A stretch of DNA of 64,000 nt. Origin: Acidomonas methanolica (GTDB lineage: Bacteria; Pseudomonadota; Alphaproteobacteria; Acetobacterales; Acetobacteraceae). This document shows, in pieces, positions 1 to 7,921 of this stretch; the first letter of the stretch is position 1, and every line of letters begins with the position of its first letter. The translations under genes and the position numbers were made by a program. Where the stretch lies: the NCBI RefSeq assembly GCF_004346035.1, contig NZ_SLZN01000009.1, forward strand, positions 44,412-108,411, given 5' to 3'. Under the pieces are notes generated by a model, which saw only the letters and a list, made by a program, of their open reading frames with translations, had not been told where the DNA came from and made no database searches.

Positions 1-604
1 GCCCCTCCACCAGATACCACAGCGCCATCACCTGAAGCGGGAATCCGGCGGCGAGCATGACGAAGCCGGCATAATGCTGATCGTCCAGCGGCGGCAGATT
101 CCACAGGCAGATGAGGTTGAGATACGGCGCGTAGAGGACGTTGCCCGCCGTCATCCAGATGACCGCCACCACCATCATCGGCAGATTGGCCAGCGTGAGA
201 TAGGCCGCCAGCCAGAGATCGTTCCTGATATGGCGCGTCCAGGGCATGACCTGCGCCCAGAGGAGCAGGCCGGAGAGCAGTTCCAGCCCCCCGATCGGGA
301 GGGAGAAGAGGGCGTTGGCCAGGCCGCGCGACAGGATTTGCGGCATGCTGACCAGAATGCTCAGGCCGCCGAACACGGTCAGCGCGACCAGCGGATCATA
401 GAGCCAGGACGAAGCGGGCGCGCGCCGCGCCGACGCTCCGGCGGCGAGAAGGAAGAGCGGCGGCGCGATCTGGTTCAGGGCCATCAGCGCCGCCGTATAG
501 CTGACCATCGACGCCAGCGTGCTGGACAATTCCCACAGCGCGCCTCCGGTCGCGGCGAGTGCGCCCGACAGCGCCGCCAGACGAAGCACGGTTGAAATCC
601 TCAC
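1..604 (-). CDS. CtaG-like cytochrome c oxidase assembly factor (partial, 3' end off window)
   Basis: The frame is open from a GTG at 604 to the left edge, giving 201 codons without the C-terminus. The product is a multi-pass membrane protein with the character of the caa3_CtaG family: an early APPLFLLA segment, SMPQILSRGLAN, a PW-T-RH loop and a late PLDDQHYAGFVM segment that matches the family's PL-DQ--GG-IM. Members help metallate heme-copper oxidases. The GTG overlaps the SCO1 stop codon as GTGA, so it is translationally coupled and is the last visible gene of the oxidase operon. The family call rests on motif memory and context. Confidence 0.72.
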   Translation of the reverse strand, partial: MRISTVLRLAALSGALAATGGALWELSSTLASMVSYTAALMALNQIAPPLFLLAAGASARRAPASSWLYDPLVALTVFGGLSILVSMPQILSRGLANALFSLPIGGLELLSGLLLWAQVMPWTRHIRNDLWLAAYLTLANLPMMVVAVIWMTAGNVLYAPYLNLICLWNLPPLDDQHYAGFVMLAAGFPLQVMALWYLVEG

Positions 605-1233
605 TTCGCGCCCGGTTTGCCCATGTCGAGAACGTGACGAATATCCTGCGCGATCCCGAACGGATTATTGAGTTGCGTCGGCCCGTACAGCGCATGGACC
701 ATGCCGTTCGGCCCGACGAGGGTCAGCACGGAACTATGATCTATCATCCCGTTCATGGGTTCTTTCATGACCGTCACATGCCAGTCCCGCGTGACCTTGT
801 CTATCTCCGGCTGCGTTCCGGTCAGGCCGATGGGCACGGGCGAGAAATGGGAGAGGAAGGTCCGCAGGGCGGGGCCGTCGTCATGCTGCGGGTCGAGCGT
901 GACGAACAGAACCTTCACCCGCCCGCGATCCGCCCCCAGCTCCGCGAAGACCGGCCTGAGCGCCGCGAGCGTCATCGGGCAGACATCGGGGCAGTGGACA
1001 TAGCCGAAATAGACCAGCACCGCCTGGCCTCTCAACGAGGAGAGCAGGAACGGCTGCCCTCTGTCATCCTGCAAATCGAGGGGGGGCGCCGAATGAGGGC
1101 GGACGGGGGTTCCCTCGAAGCTGTAGGCGCCCTCCCGACCCGCATAGAGCCATAGCCCTCCTCCGAGGAGAAGGGCCACGGCCAGCGCGCGGCCCACCGA
1201 GCGGAGGGCCTTGGCGCTCACCACGCCACCCAT
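601..1233 (-). CDS. SCO1/SenC-type copper chaperone of the oxidase
   Basis: A 210-aa protein with one N-terminal membrane anchor followed by a thioredoxin-like periplasmic domain. The Cu-binding CPDVC motif sits after YFGYVH, a late His lies in MIDHSSVL, and VLFVTLDPQHDD is typical of the family. SCO proteins load the CuA centre of subunit II. I chose the ATG at 1233. A GTG at 1221, overlapping the subunit I stop as GTGA, is equally possible and would shorten the protein by four residues. It lies between subunit I and the CtaG-like gene in one operon. Confidence 0.9.
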   Translation of the reverse strand: MGGVVSAKALRSVGRALAVALLLGGGLWLYAGREGAYSFEGTPVRPHSAPPLDLQDDRGQPFLLSSLRGQAVLVYFGYVHCPDVCPMTLAALRPVFAELGADRGRVKVLFVTLDPQHDDGPALRTFLSHFSPVPIGLTGTQPEIDKVTRDWHVTVMKEPMNGMIDHSSVLTLVGPNGMVHALYGPTQLNNPFGIAQDIRHVLDMGKPGAK

Positions 1234-2951
1234 CCCGGAGAGAGGGTCATATGACGCAGGAAGGACCAGAAGATCGGCACATAGGACAGCGCGCAGATGA
1301 GCGTCGCCACGCCGGTCCAGAACCATACGGGCTCCATGGCCCGTGCCAGGGAGGAGGTGTGCTCGGACGGAACCGCCGGGCGCTCGAGGCTGTAGCTTTC
1401 CGACCGTCCGAACGCGCGGGCGAACGGGATGGCCGGCGCCTCGATCTTCCGCCCGAAGAGCAGCGAGCCGAAGAACACGATGTAGAAGCAGATCATCGCG
1501 AGCCAGAGGATCACGCCGCCGATTCCGATCAGCGCCATGGGAATATGCGCCGCGCCGTAGAGCGTGTGGAACGCTTCATGCGGCAGGGCGGACACCCAGG
1601 CGCGGCGCGGGACGCCGTAGAGACCGGCCGTCTGCATCCCGATGCCGAAGGTGCTCATGCCGATGAACCACAGCCATGCCGCGGCCAGCGCCAGCCTGCG
1701 GCTGATCAGCGCGCGCCCGGTGAGATGCGGGATCAGCCAGAACGCCATGCCCATGAAGGTCATCGCGACGACGCTTCCCACGGTCATATGGAAATGGCCC
1801 GGAATGAAGGTGGTGTTATGCACCACCGCATCGAGCTGCCACGAACCGTTGACCATCCCGGAGGCGCCGCCGATCACGAATGTCAGCATGGACAGGACTT
1901 GCGCCGCGACGCTCGGGTTGCCCCAGGGAAGCGCTTTGAACCATCCGAGAATACCTTTCCCGCCACGCTTGCGTCCGGCGAACTCCAGCGTCAGCCCCAT
2001 GGTGAATGCCGTGATCAGGCTGGGGAACGCCACCGACATGGTCAGCACCACGAGAATGCCGCGCCAGATCGGCGAGAAGCCGGGATCGGCGAACTGGTGA
2101 TGCGACCCGACCGGCAGGGAGAAGATCAGCATCAGCACGAAGGTCAGGCGGCCCATGGCGTCCGAGGCGAGGCGGCCGCCGAGCTGGTTCGCGAGCAGGC
2201 CGTACCACGACACATAGGCAGGCATCAGCCAGAAATAGACGATCGGATGACCCGTCAGCCAGTAGAGCGTGCGGCTGATGGCCGGATCGACCGTATGGAT
2301 CAGGCCCAGCGACCAGGGGTCCATCTGGATCACGAGTTCCGTCATGATCCCGATCGTCGAGACGTCCCACATGAGCATCGTGATGAGGGCCATGTAGGTG
2401 ACCAGCGGAGTCACCTCGCCGGGGCGCTGTTTCTTCCAGGCACTGCGCATCTGGAGCAGGATTGGCAGCGGCAGGGTGCTGCCCAGCCCGAGCGCGGTGA
2501 GGCCGAAATAGAAGAGCGGGCTGCCCTTCAGCGGCGGATAGAAGGTCCAGAGCACGTTCGAGCTGTTGTCGAACATGGCCGCGAGAACGAGTCCCGTGCC
2601 GATCAGCATGATCACGAAGCTGCCGCGCCAGAGAGTCATGTTCGGCGTGATGCCGAGTTCGCGCGCGGGCAGGTAGACGAGCAGGCCGCAGATGACGAAG
2701 AAGGTGAAGACGTAGCCGTTCATCACCCCGTGGATCGTCAGGCCCTGATAATAGCTCTGGAAAAACGGACGCAGGGCCGGATAGAGATTGTGGCCGCTAT
2801 AGTTCAGCGCCTGCAACGGCCCGATCCCGGCTCCCAGCAGCAGGGCCGAAAAACCGACGACCAGGAAGGCGAGCATCATGCGCCGTTCCGCGGCGAGAAC
2901 GTCGGGCCTCGGAACGGCCACGGCTGCCGGAGTGGAAAGATGGGCGCTCAT
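1218..2951 (-). CDS. B-type (ba3-like) heme-copper oxidase subunit I
   Basis: A 577-aa multi-pass protein, the catalytic subunit that reduces O2. The low-spin heme His is in GLTIHGVMNGY. The crosslinked His-Tyr pair is in GHPIVYFWLMPAY, whose spacing and wording are those of B-family oxidases rather than aa3 enzymes. CuB histidines are in GSHHQF, and the heme ligands are in IPGHFHMTVGS. It overlaps subunit II by 4 bp (ATGA at 2951-2948). B-type oxidases usually have high oxygen affinity. The position next to the alcohol dehydrogenases suggests it drains electrons from them. Confidence 0.93.
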   Translation of the reverse strand: MSAHLSTPAAVAVPRPDVLAAERRMMLAFLVVGFSALLLGAGIGPLQALNYSGHNLYPALRPFFQSYYQGLTIHGVMNGYVFTFFVICGLLVYLPARELGITPNMTLWRGSFVIMLIGTGLVLAAMFDNSSNVLWTFYPPLKGSPLFYFGLTALGLGSTLPLPILLQMRSAWKKQRPGEVTPLVTYMALITMLMWDVSTIGIMTELVIQMDPWSLGLIHTVDPAISRTLYWLTGHPIVYFWLMPAYVSWYGLLANQLGGRLASDAMGRLTFVLMLIFSLPVGSHHQFADPGFSPIWRGILVVLTMSVAFPSLITAFTMGLTLEFAGRKRGGKGILGWFKALPWGNPSVAAQVLSMLTFVIGGASGMVNGSWQLDAVVHNTTFIPGHFHMTVGSVVAMTFMGMAFWLIPHLTGRALISRRLALAAAWLWFIGMSTFGIGMQTAGLYGVPRRAWVSALPHEAFHTLYGAAHIPMALIGIGGVILWLAMICFYIVFFGSLLFGRKIEAPAIPFARAFGRSESYSLERPAVPSEHTSSLARAMEPVWFWTGVATLICALSYVPIFWSFLRHMTLSPGWVAW

Positions 2952-3493
2952 TGGGCTGCCTCCGCTTCAGGCCGGGCAGGGTCCACGATGATGGGCGACG
3001 CCATCGCGTGGTGCATCAGCCCGCAATATTCGTTACAGATGATGTAATATGTCCCGGGCTTGCGGAACACGTGCGACACGAGGCCGATCTCGCCGGGCAC
3101 GGCCGTGAGGTTGATGTCCGTCCCCTGCACCTCGAAGCCATGAAGCACATCGGCGCTCGTCACCCGGAACGTGATCTTCGCACCCTGCTTCACATGAATC
3201 GGCCCGGGAGCCCAGCGCCACATGCGGGCCACCAGCGACACGGTGTAGGCGTTCGGCCCGGTCTCGACCGCCACGCCTTCCGGCTGCGCCTGATCCGTGG
3301 TCATTTGCCCGATAACGGGGGTTTGCCCGCCCGATTTCGTGACCAGGTTATAGTCGATCACCACGTAGAGCATGGCGATGATGGTCAACACCGTCAGCAG
3401 AATCAGGACGATGAACACCCAGATGCGCTCTTGCCGTTCGCCCGCTTCGTAGAAGCGGCGCTCGGACGGCGTCATGGACGAAAGATCCGACAT
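2948..3493 (-). CDS. Heme-copper oxidase subunit II (CuA)
   Basis: A 181-aa protein with a cytoplasmic N-terminus, one transmembrane helix (about residues 24-46) and a periplasmic cupredoxin domain. CuA ligands are visible: His in ADVLHGFEV, then the CNEYCGLMHHAM block with two Cys, His and Met. It is short, as B-type subunit II proteins are, and has no fused cytochrome c domain. The electron donor is therefore probably the separate diheme cytochrome encoded at 3699-4391. The ATG is at 3493 and the 3' end overlaps subunit I. Confidence 0.92.
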   Translation of the reverse strand: MSDLSSMTPSERRFYEAGERQERIWVFIVLILLTVLTIIAMLYVVIDYNLVTKSGGQTPVIGQMTTDQAQPEGVAVETGPNAYTVSLVARMWRWAPGPIHVKQGAKITFRVTSADVLHGFEVQGTDINLTAVPGEIGLVSHVFRKPGTYYIICNEYCGLMHHAMASPIIVDPARPEAEAAQ

Positions 3494-3508
3494 TATCTCT
3501 CCTCCCCC

Positions 3509-3652
3509 TCACGCGCGATGCAGGAAAATGAGCGACACCACGCTCCACGCGAATATGACGTAGGCCAGCAGAATGCCGCCGATCACCCACGTTCCGACGG
3601 GGCGCGCGGCCCTCTCGTCCTCGGCCGCAAAAGGCCCGTTCTCATTGCTCAT
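3509..3652 (-). CDS. Small oxidase subunit IIa-like protein, 47 aa
   Basis: A 47-codon frame from ATG at 3652 to TGA at 3509: an acidic N-terminus (MSNENGPFAAEDER), a GTWVIGGILLAYVIFAW transmembrane helix and a short LHRA tail. It lies 15 bp before subunit II in the same orientation. B-type oxidases such as the Thermus ba3 enzyme carry a single-helix subunit IIa of this size, supplying the helix missing from the short subunit II. The assignment is by size, topology and place. I saw no distinctive motif. Confidence 0.75.
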   Translation of the reverse strand: MSNENGPFAAEDERAARPVGTWVIGGILLAYVIFAWSVVSLIFLHRA

Positions 3653-3698
3653 AACAATACCTCGTCATGCATCACTGGCGCTCTCATCGGGGCCTTCT

Positions 3699-4391
3699 TC
3701 ACTGGGGCTTCGCTGCGGCGAAGCCGAGCGTGTGGATATAGGCGGCCAGAGCCCGGATCTCGTCCGGCGTGAGAGACTTGGCCTCCATCAGCATGAGGGC
3801 GCTGTCCGGATCTCGTTTCGCTCCCGTATGCCAGATCGAAAGTTGCTCGATCATATAAGCCTGGGACTGCCCGGCGAGTGCCGGAAACATCTTTCCGAGC
3901 CCGGCGCCGGTCGGCCCGTGGCATCCGGCGCATGCCATCACCCGCTGGGCCGGCTTGCCCTTTTTGTACAGCGCCTCGCCCTGGCTCACGAGAGCCGGAG
4001 CGGGGGCGATCGACGAATCATAGGCCGGTGCCGGCAGCGACGCGTAATAGGCGGCGACGTTCGCCCGCTGCTCCGGCGTCAGGGCGGCCGCGAATTCCTT
4101 CATGAAGACATTCGCCCGCACGCCGCTGGCGAAATAGCCGAGCTGCTTCTCCAAATAGGAGGCCGGCAGTCCCGCAAGACGCGGAATGCCGCCGATCGCC
4201 TGGCCGGAGCCGTCCGCCATATGGCACGAAGCGCAGACGGGATGTCCCGGCCTGACACCCTGTTCAGCAATGATCTTGCCCGCCGCTACGTCTCCGTCCG
4301 CCCGAGCGGAGCCCGGGAGGCCGGCCCCCGCAGCGCAACAGAGCAGCAAGGCAGTCCATGCTTTTGCCTTTCCCGTTATTTTTTGTCGCAT
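3699..4391 (-). CDS. Periplasmic diheme cytochrome c (c4-like)
   Basis: A 230-aa protein with a signal peptide ending near ARADGD and two class I heme domains. CASCH (residues 53-57) and CAGCH (154-158) are the two heme sites. Each half carries the ADGSGQAIGGIPRLAG or PTGAGLGKMFPALAG style that cytochromes c4 show after the heme motif. The ATG at 4391 (MRQK) is preferred over longer in-frame starts because it puts the signal peptide first and has GGGAG 5 bp upstream. First gene of the oxidase operon, so probably the donor to CuA. Confidence 0.88.
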   Translation of the reverse strand: MRQKITGKAKAWTALLLCCAAGAGLPGSARADGDVAAGKIIAEQGVRPGHPVCASCHMADGSGQAIGGIPRLAGLPASYLEKQLGYFASGVRANVFMKEFAAALTPEQRANVAAYYASLPAPAYDSSIAPAPALVSQGEALYKKGKPAQRVMACAGCHGPTGAGLGKMFPALAGQSQAYMIEQLSIWHTGAKRDPDSALMLMEAKSLTPDEIRALAAYIHTLGFAAAKPQ

Positions 4392-4946
4392 GACGCTCCC
4401 GAACACCCTCTCTTCCGTCATCCACGGAATTTCAAATACTTCAACCGACGGACTGCGATCAGCCGGAAGAGGCCCTCCGAGCCTCATATGACCGGAAGGA
4501 TATGCCTCTCCGTCGACTGCTGGCCACAATTTCTCGCCTTACCGGAAAAGCGCTTGTCGGCCGGCGAGGTATGACTTGATATAATTCATTTTTCCCCTGA
4601 AGGAAGGCGCTTTGCAACTATTGGTAGCACGTGCTGCGCCTATTCCTTCGATAACTTTTTGGCGAGATGAAGTAACGAAGAACATGGTCATTTGGATATG
4701 ATGCTATCATGCTTTTGCTATGCCTCATCGAGAAAGTTTCATCACACAAGAAACTTGTAAGTCACAATAACGTTATCTTGCATGTTGTGTCCATCTAGCA
4801 AAGGTGAGGTGCTTGACACAAAACTTTGAGCGCCTGCTAATCCGTTCCCGTGTCGTCCGGAAGCCACAGGTCCCGGCCTCGCATTTAGTCCGCTTCCGGC
4901 TGCTCTCGATCCGACGCGCCGGGGCTCATCTGGAGCATAAGAAAGA
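4392..4946. other. Divergent intergenic region between oxidase operon and first PQQ dehydrogenase
   Basis: 555 bp without a credible gene. It is clearly more AT-rich than the flanking genes, especially 4560-4800, which suits a regulatory region serving both the minus-strand oxidase operon and the plus-strand PQQ dehydrogenase. One convincing promoter-like element faces the dehydrogenase (4813-4841). I did not find a clear riboswitch. Confidence 0.6.
4813..4841 (+). promoter_or_regulatory. Sigma-70-like promoter for the PQQ dehydrogenase
   Basis: TTGACA (4813-4818), 17 bp spacer, GCTAAT (4836-4841). The -35 is a perfect match and the -10 matches four of six positions. It lies about 105 bp before the ATG at 4947, leaving a leader of roughly 100 nt. 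Confidence 0.55.
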
Positions 4947-6707
4947 ATGTCGATTCCCAGATTCGCCGGGAAATCAGCCCGGCCCTCTCGCCAAGCAGGG
5001 CTTTCCGTTCGAAGCCTGATGCTGGGATGCCTCGCCGGCGTGAGCTTCGCCGCGACCTCGACCGCCATGGCTCAGCCCGCCGAACCCTACAAGCCGGTTA
5101 CGACGCAAGACCTCCTGCACGCAGCACAGAGCGACGACTGGCTCATGGTGCGCCACGACTACAATTCGAGCGACTATTCGCCCCTCAAGCAGATCACGAC
5201 CAAGAACGTCACGGATCTCAAGCCCGTCTGGGATTTTGAGACGGGTCTGAAGAGCGGTCATGAATCCCCCGCCATCGTCAATGGCGACTATATGTTCATC
5301 ACCGGGCCGAGGGATGTGCTTTTCGCCTTCCAGGCCTCGACCGGAAAGCTGCTCTGGAAATATGAGCATGATCTTTCCCATGTCGGCCTCAAGACGGTTT
5401 GCTGCGACGTGGTCAATCGCGGCGTGGCCCTTTACGGTGACGCCGTCTACATGGCGACGCTCGACAACTACGTCGTCGCGCTGGACGCCAAGACGGGCAA
5501 GGTGCTGTGGAAGAACCAGCTCGAGGTGCCGGATCTCGGCTATGCGATGACGCTGGCGCCGCTCGTGGTGAACGGCAAGGTCATCGTCGGTGAATCCGGT
5601 GGCGAATATGGCGCGCGCGCCTTCATTCAGGCTCTGGATGCGAAGACCGGCAGCAAGGTGTGGCGCTTCAACACCATTCCGGCGCCGGACGAGCCCGGCG
5701 GCGACACCTGGCCGAAGGGCGCCTACAAGACCGGCGGCGGCGCCGCCTGGCTGACGGGCAGCTATGATCCGGCGACCAACTCCCTGATCTGGGGCGTGGG
5801 CAATCCCGGTCCGTGGCTCGCCAAGCTCCGTCCCGGCAACAATCTCTATACGGACAGCGTGCTTTCGCTCGATCCCGATACGGGCAAGCTGAAGTGGTAC
5901 TATCAGTACACCACGCATGACACCTGGGATTATGACGGCACCAACGAGCCCGTGCTGACGGACATCACCTACAAGGGCAAGACCTACAAGGCGCTGGTGA
6001 GCGCCAGCCGCAACGGCTGGTTCTATGCGATCAACCGCAATGACGGCAAATTGATCTACGCCGTGCCCTTCGCTCACGCCACGTCGGTCAAGGGGTTTGA
6101 CGCGCAGGGCCACAACATCACCGATCCCGCGCTGTATCCGGATATCGACAAGGAAATCTTCACCTGCCCGAGCTTCCTCGGCGGCAAGAACTGGTGGCCG
6201 ATTTCTGTCGATCCGCAGACGAAATACGCCTATGTGCCGACGTTCTACAGCTGCATGACCATGAAGGGGACCTCGGTCGCCTATCGTGCGGGGCTGCCGT
6301 TCCTGGGCGAAACCTTCCTCGTCAAGCATGATCCGGAGCATCCGGATAACTGGGGCGCGGTGCAGGCGATCAATCTGTCCACCGGCAAGCAGGCATGGGT
6401 TTTCCCGTCCGAGCTGCCCTGGAACGGTGGCATGCTGACCACGGCCGGCGGTCTCCTCTTCTCCGGAAGCGCGGACGGCTATCTCTATGCCTTCAACGCG
6501 AAGACCGGAAAGGTGCTCTGGAAGAGCCCGCAACTTTCTTCCGGCGTCGTGGCGCCGCCGAGCACGTTCAAAGTTGGTGACAAGCAATACGTGGCCATTT
6601 ACGCTGGTTGGGGTGGAGGCACTCCGATCTGGGGCGGTGAAGCCGCGAAAGAACCTCGCGTCCGGCACATTCCGCTGGGTGGCCACCTCTACGTCTTTGC
6701 TTTGTGA
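4947..6707 (+). CDS. PQQ-dependent alcohol dehydrogenase, lanthanide-type signature
   Basis: A 586-aa periplasmic quinoprotein with a signal peptide (MLGCLAGVSFAATSTAMA) and an eight-bladed propeller with repeated tryptophan-docking segments such as AKTGKVLWKNQ. The vicinal disulfide is CCDVVNRG (C152-C153). The catalytic Asp is in HDTWDYDG: D328, followed two residues later by D330. That second Asp coordinates the lanthanide in XoxF, ExaF and PedH enzymes; calcium enzymes carry Ala or Ser there. It is clearly diverged from the XoxF at 8964. ExaF/PedH-like ethanol or broad-alcohol oxidation is possible. The substrate is not readable. It has no C-terminal heme domain, but the next gene supplies a cytochrome. 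Confidence 0.9.
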   Translation: MSIPRFAGKSARPSRQAGLSVRSLMLGCLAGVSFAATSTAMAQPAEPYKPVTTQDLLHAAQSDDWLMVRHDYNSSDYSPLKQITTKNVTDLKPVWDFETGLKSGHESPAIVNGDYMFITGPRDVLFAFQASTGKLLWKYEHDLSHVGLKTVCCDVVNRGVALYGDAVYMATLDNYVVALDAKTGKVLWKNQLEVPDLGYAMTLAPLVVNGKVIVGESGGEYGARAFIQALDAKTGSKVWRFNTIPAPDEPGGDTWPKGAYKTGGGAAWLTGSYDPATNSLIWGVGNPGPWLAKLRPGNNLYTDSVLSLDPDTGKLKWYYQYTTHDTWDYDGTNEPVLTDITYKGKTYKALVSASRNGWFYAINRNDGKLIYAVPFAHATSVKGFDAQGHNITDPALYPDIDKEIFTCPSFLGGKNWWPISVDPQTKYAYVPTFYSCMTMKGTSVAYRAGLPFLGETFLVKHDPEHPDNWGAVQAINLSTGKQAWVFPSELPWNGGMLTTAGGLLFSGSADGYLYAFNAKTGKVLWKSPQLSSGVVAPPSTFKVGDKQYVAIYAGWGGGTPIWGGEAAKEPRVRHIPLGGHLYVFAL

Positions 6708-6720
6708 AAGAAAAAATGAC

Positions 6721-7866
6721 ATGGCTGAAAAGACTATTCGTTATGGTCTTCTCGCCCTGACGGCTCTGGGAGGCTTCGCGGCCTCCCAGTCCAATGCGTC
6801 GGCGGCGATGTCCTTCTGCGTCGACAAGAGCAGCCCCTCTCACGCCATGGATGAGCGTGTTGCGAAGGCTGTAGCCGGCAGCGAAAACATGACCACCCGG
6901 CTTTATCAGTTCGACGGCAGCGCGGACGGGGATGATGACGGGTACGACGCCAGCAACTTCAAGAAGCTCGCGGCGGAGAAGTGCAGCCTCGTGCTCGGCT
7001 TCCCGGTCGATACGTCCGCCAAGGAACCGGCGATTCCCGAAGGGACGCATGCTTCTCTTCCCTATGCACGCACCGGCTTCGTGCTGGTGACGCCGCGCGG
7101 CAGCGAGGCGCGTGCGCTGAGTGATCTGCCCCGCGGGTCGGAAGTGGCCGTGACCAATCTCACGGCGCCGAATCTCTATTTCGAGAAGCACCCGAATGTG
7201 CGTGCCAGCGTGTATCCGACGGATGCCGAGGCGATGAACGATCTCGTGGCGCACAAGGTGCCGGCGGCGATGATCTGGCAGGCCAGCGCGGTGAACTTCC
7301 TCGCCGCCAAAGGGCAGGACAGGAACTACTGTATCCATGCGCTGAACGAACCGCATGCCCAGTGGAACGTCGTCGCCCTCTATGGCGCGTCAGGCGCGCA
7401 GGCCGCGCAGGCGTTCAATGCCGCCGTGACCACTCTGCGGCATTCGGGCAAGCTCGCAAGCGTCGTGGCGCCTTATGCCGAGACACCGAAGAGCGGCTTC
7501 ATCCTTGCGGCCGATGAGACGTCCTCCAAGCCGGCCCTCTTCACGGAGGACCAGGCCAAGGCAGGCGCAAAGGAATACGCCGATAATTGCTCGCAGTGCC
7601 ATGGCGACGATCTCAGCGGCATGGCGGGGCCGGCGTTGAAAGGTCCGAATTTCGCCTCGGCCAAGGCGAATTTTCATGTGAGCGACATCTACGCGATCGT
7701 CTCCAAGAACATGCCCGCGACCAACCCGGGCAGCCTGACGACCGATCAGTACGTGAACATCATGGCCTTCCTGCTCCAGCAAAACGGGATGCCCGCAGGC
7801 TCCACCAAGTTGACGGCGGATATTGCCACGAAGTCGCAGGTGCCGCTGATCTATAGCGGCAAGTAA
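6721..7866 (+). CDS. XoxJ/MxaJ-like binding domain fused to cytochrome c
   Basis: A 381-aa exported protein. Residues 1-29 are a signal peptide. About 30-265 resemble the periplasmic binding proteins encoded beside PQQ dehydrogenases (CSLVLGFPVDT, LPYARTGFVLV, MIWQASAVNF). About 275-381 form a class I cytochrome c with heme site CSQCH (290-294) and a later Met in KNMPATNPG. An acidic DGDDDG stretch at 69-74 lies where relatives have an aromatic/Arg loop. It starts 13 bp after the dehydrogenase stop and is followed by a terminator, so the two form a bicistron. Likely docks to the dehydrogenase and takes its electrons (inferred). Confidence 0.82.
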   Translation: MAEKTIRYGLLALTALGGFAASQSNASAAMSFCVDKSSPSHAMDERVAKAVAGSENMTTRLYQFDGSADGDDDGYDASNFKKLAAEKCSLVLGFPVDTSAKEPAIPEGTHASLPYARTGFVLVTPRGSEARALSDLPRGSEVAVTNLTAPNLYFEKHPNVRASVYPTDAEAMNDLVAHKVPAAMIWQASAVNFLAAKGQDRNYCIHALNEPHAQWNVVALYGASGAQAAQAFNAAVTTLRHSGKLASVVAPYAETPKSGFILAADETSSKPALFTEDQAKAGAKEYADNCSQCHGDDLSGMAGPALKGPNFASAKANFHVSDIYAIVSKNMPATNPGSLTTDQYVNIMAFLLQQNGMPAGSTKLTADIATKSQVPLIYSGK

Positions 7867-7885
7867 CCTTCGCCTTTTACGAAGA

Positions 7886-7921
7886 CCCCTGCCGGGCAGA
7901 CCGCCGGGCAGGGGTTTTTTT
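7886..7921 (+). terminator. Rho-independent terminator of the first PQQ dehydrogenase operon
   Basis: Perfect 8-bp stem CCCCTGCC (7886-7893) with GGCAGGGG (7907-7914), 13-nt loop, followed by seven T (7915-7921). It begins 20 bp after the stop of the cytochrome fusion gene. Confidence 0.9.

Noticed and set aside
1251..3047. Plus-strand 598-codon frame opposite oxidase subunit I
   Set aside because: His/Arg-rich low-complexity translation opposite a gene with all catalytic residues; not a real gene.
4974..6722. Minus-strand 582-codon frame opposite the PQQ dehydrogenase
   Set aside because: Antisense shadow of a gene with intact quinoprotein motifs.
6925..6960. A true EF-hand in the XoxJ-cytochrome fusion
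   Set aside because: DxDxDG is present but position 12 is Phe rather than Glu/Asp, so it is only reported as an acidic metal-binding candidate.
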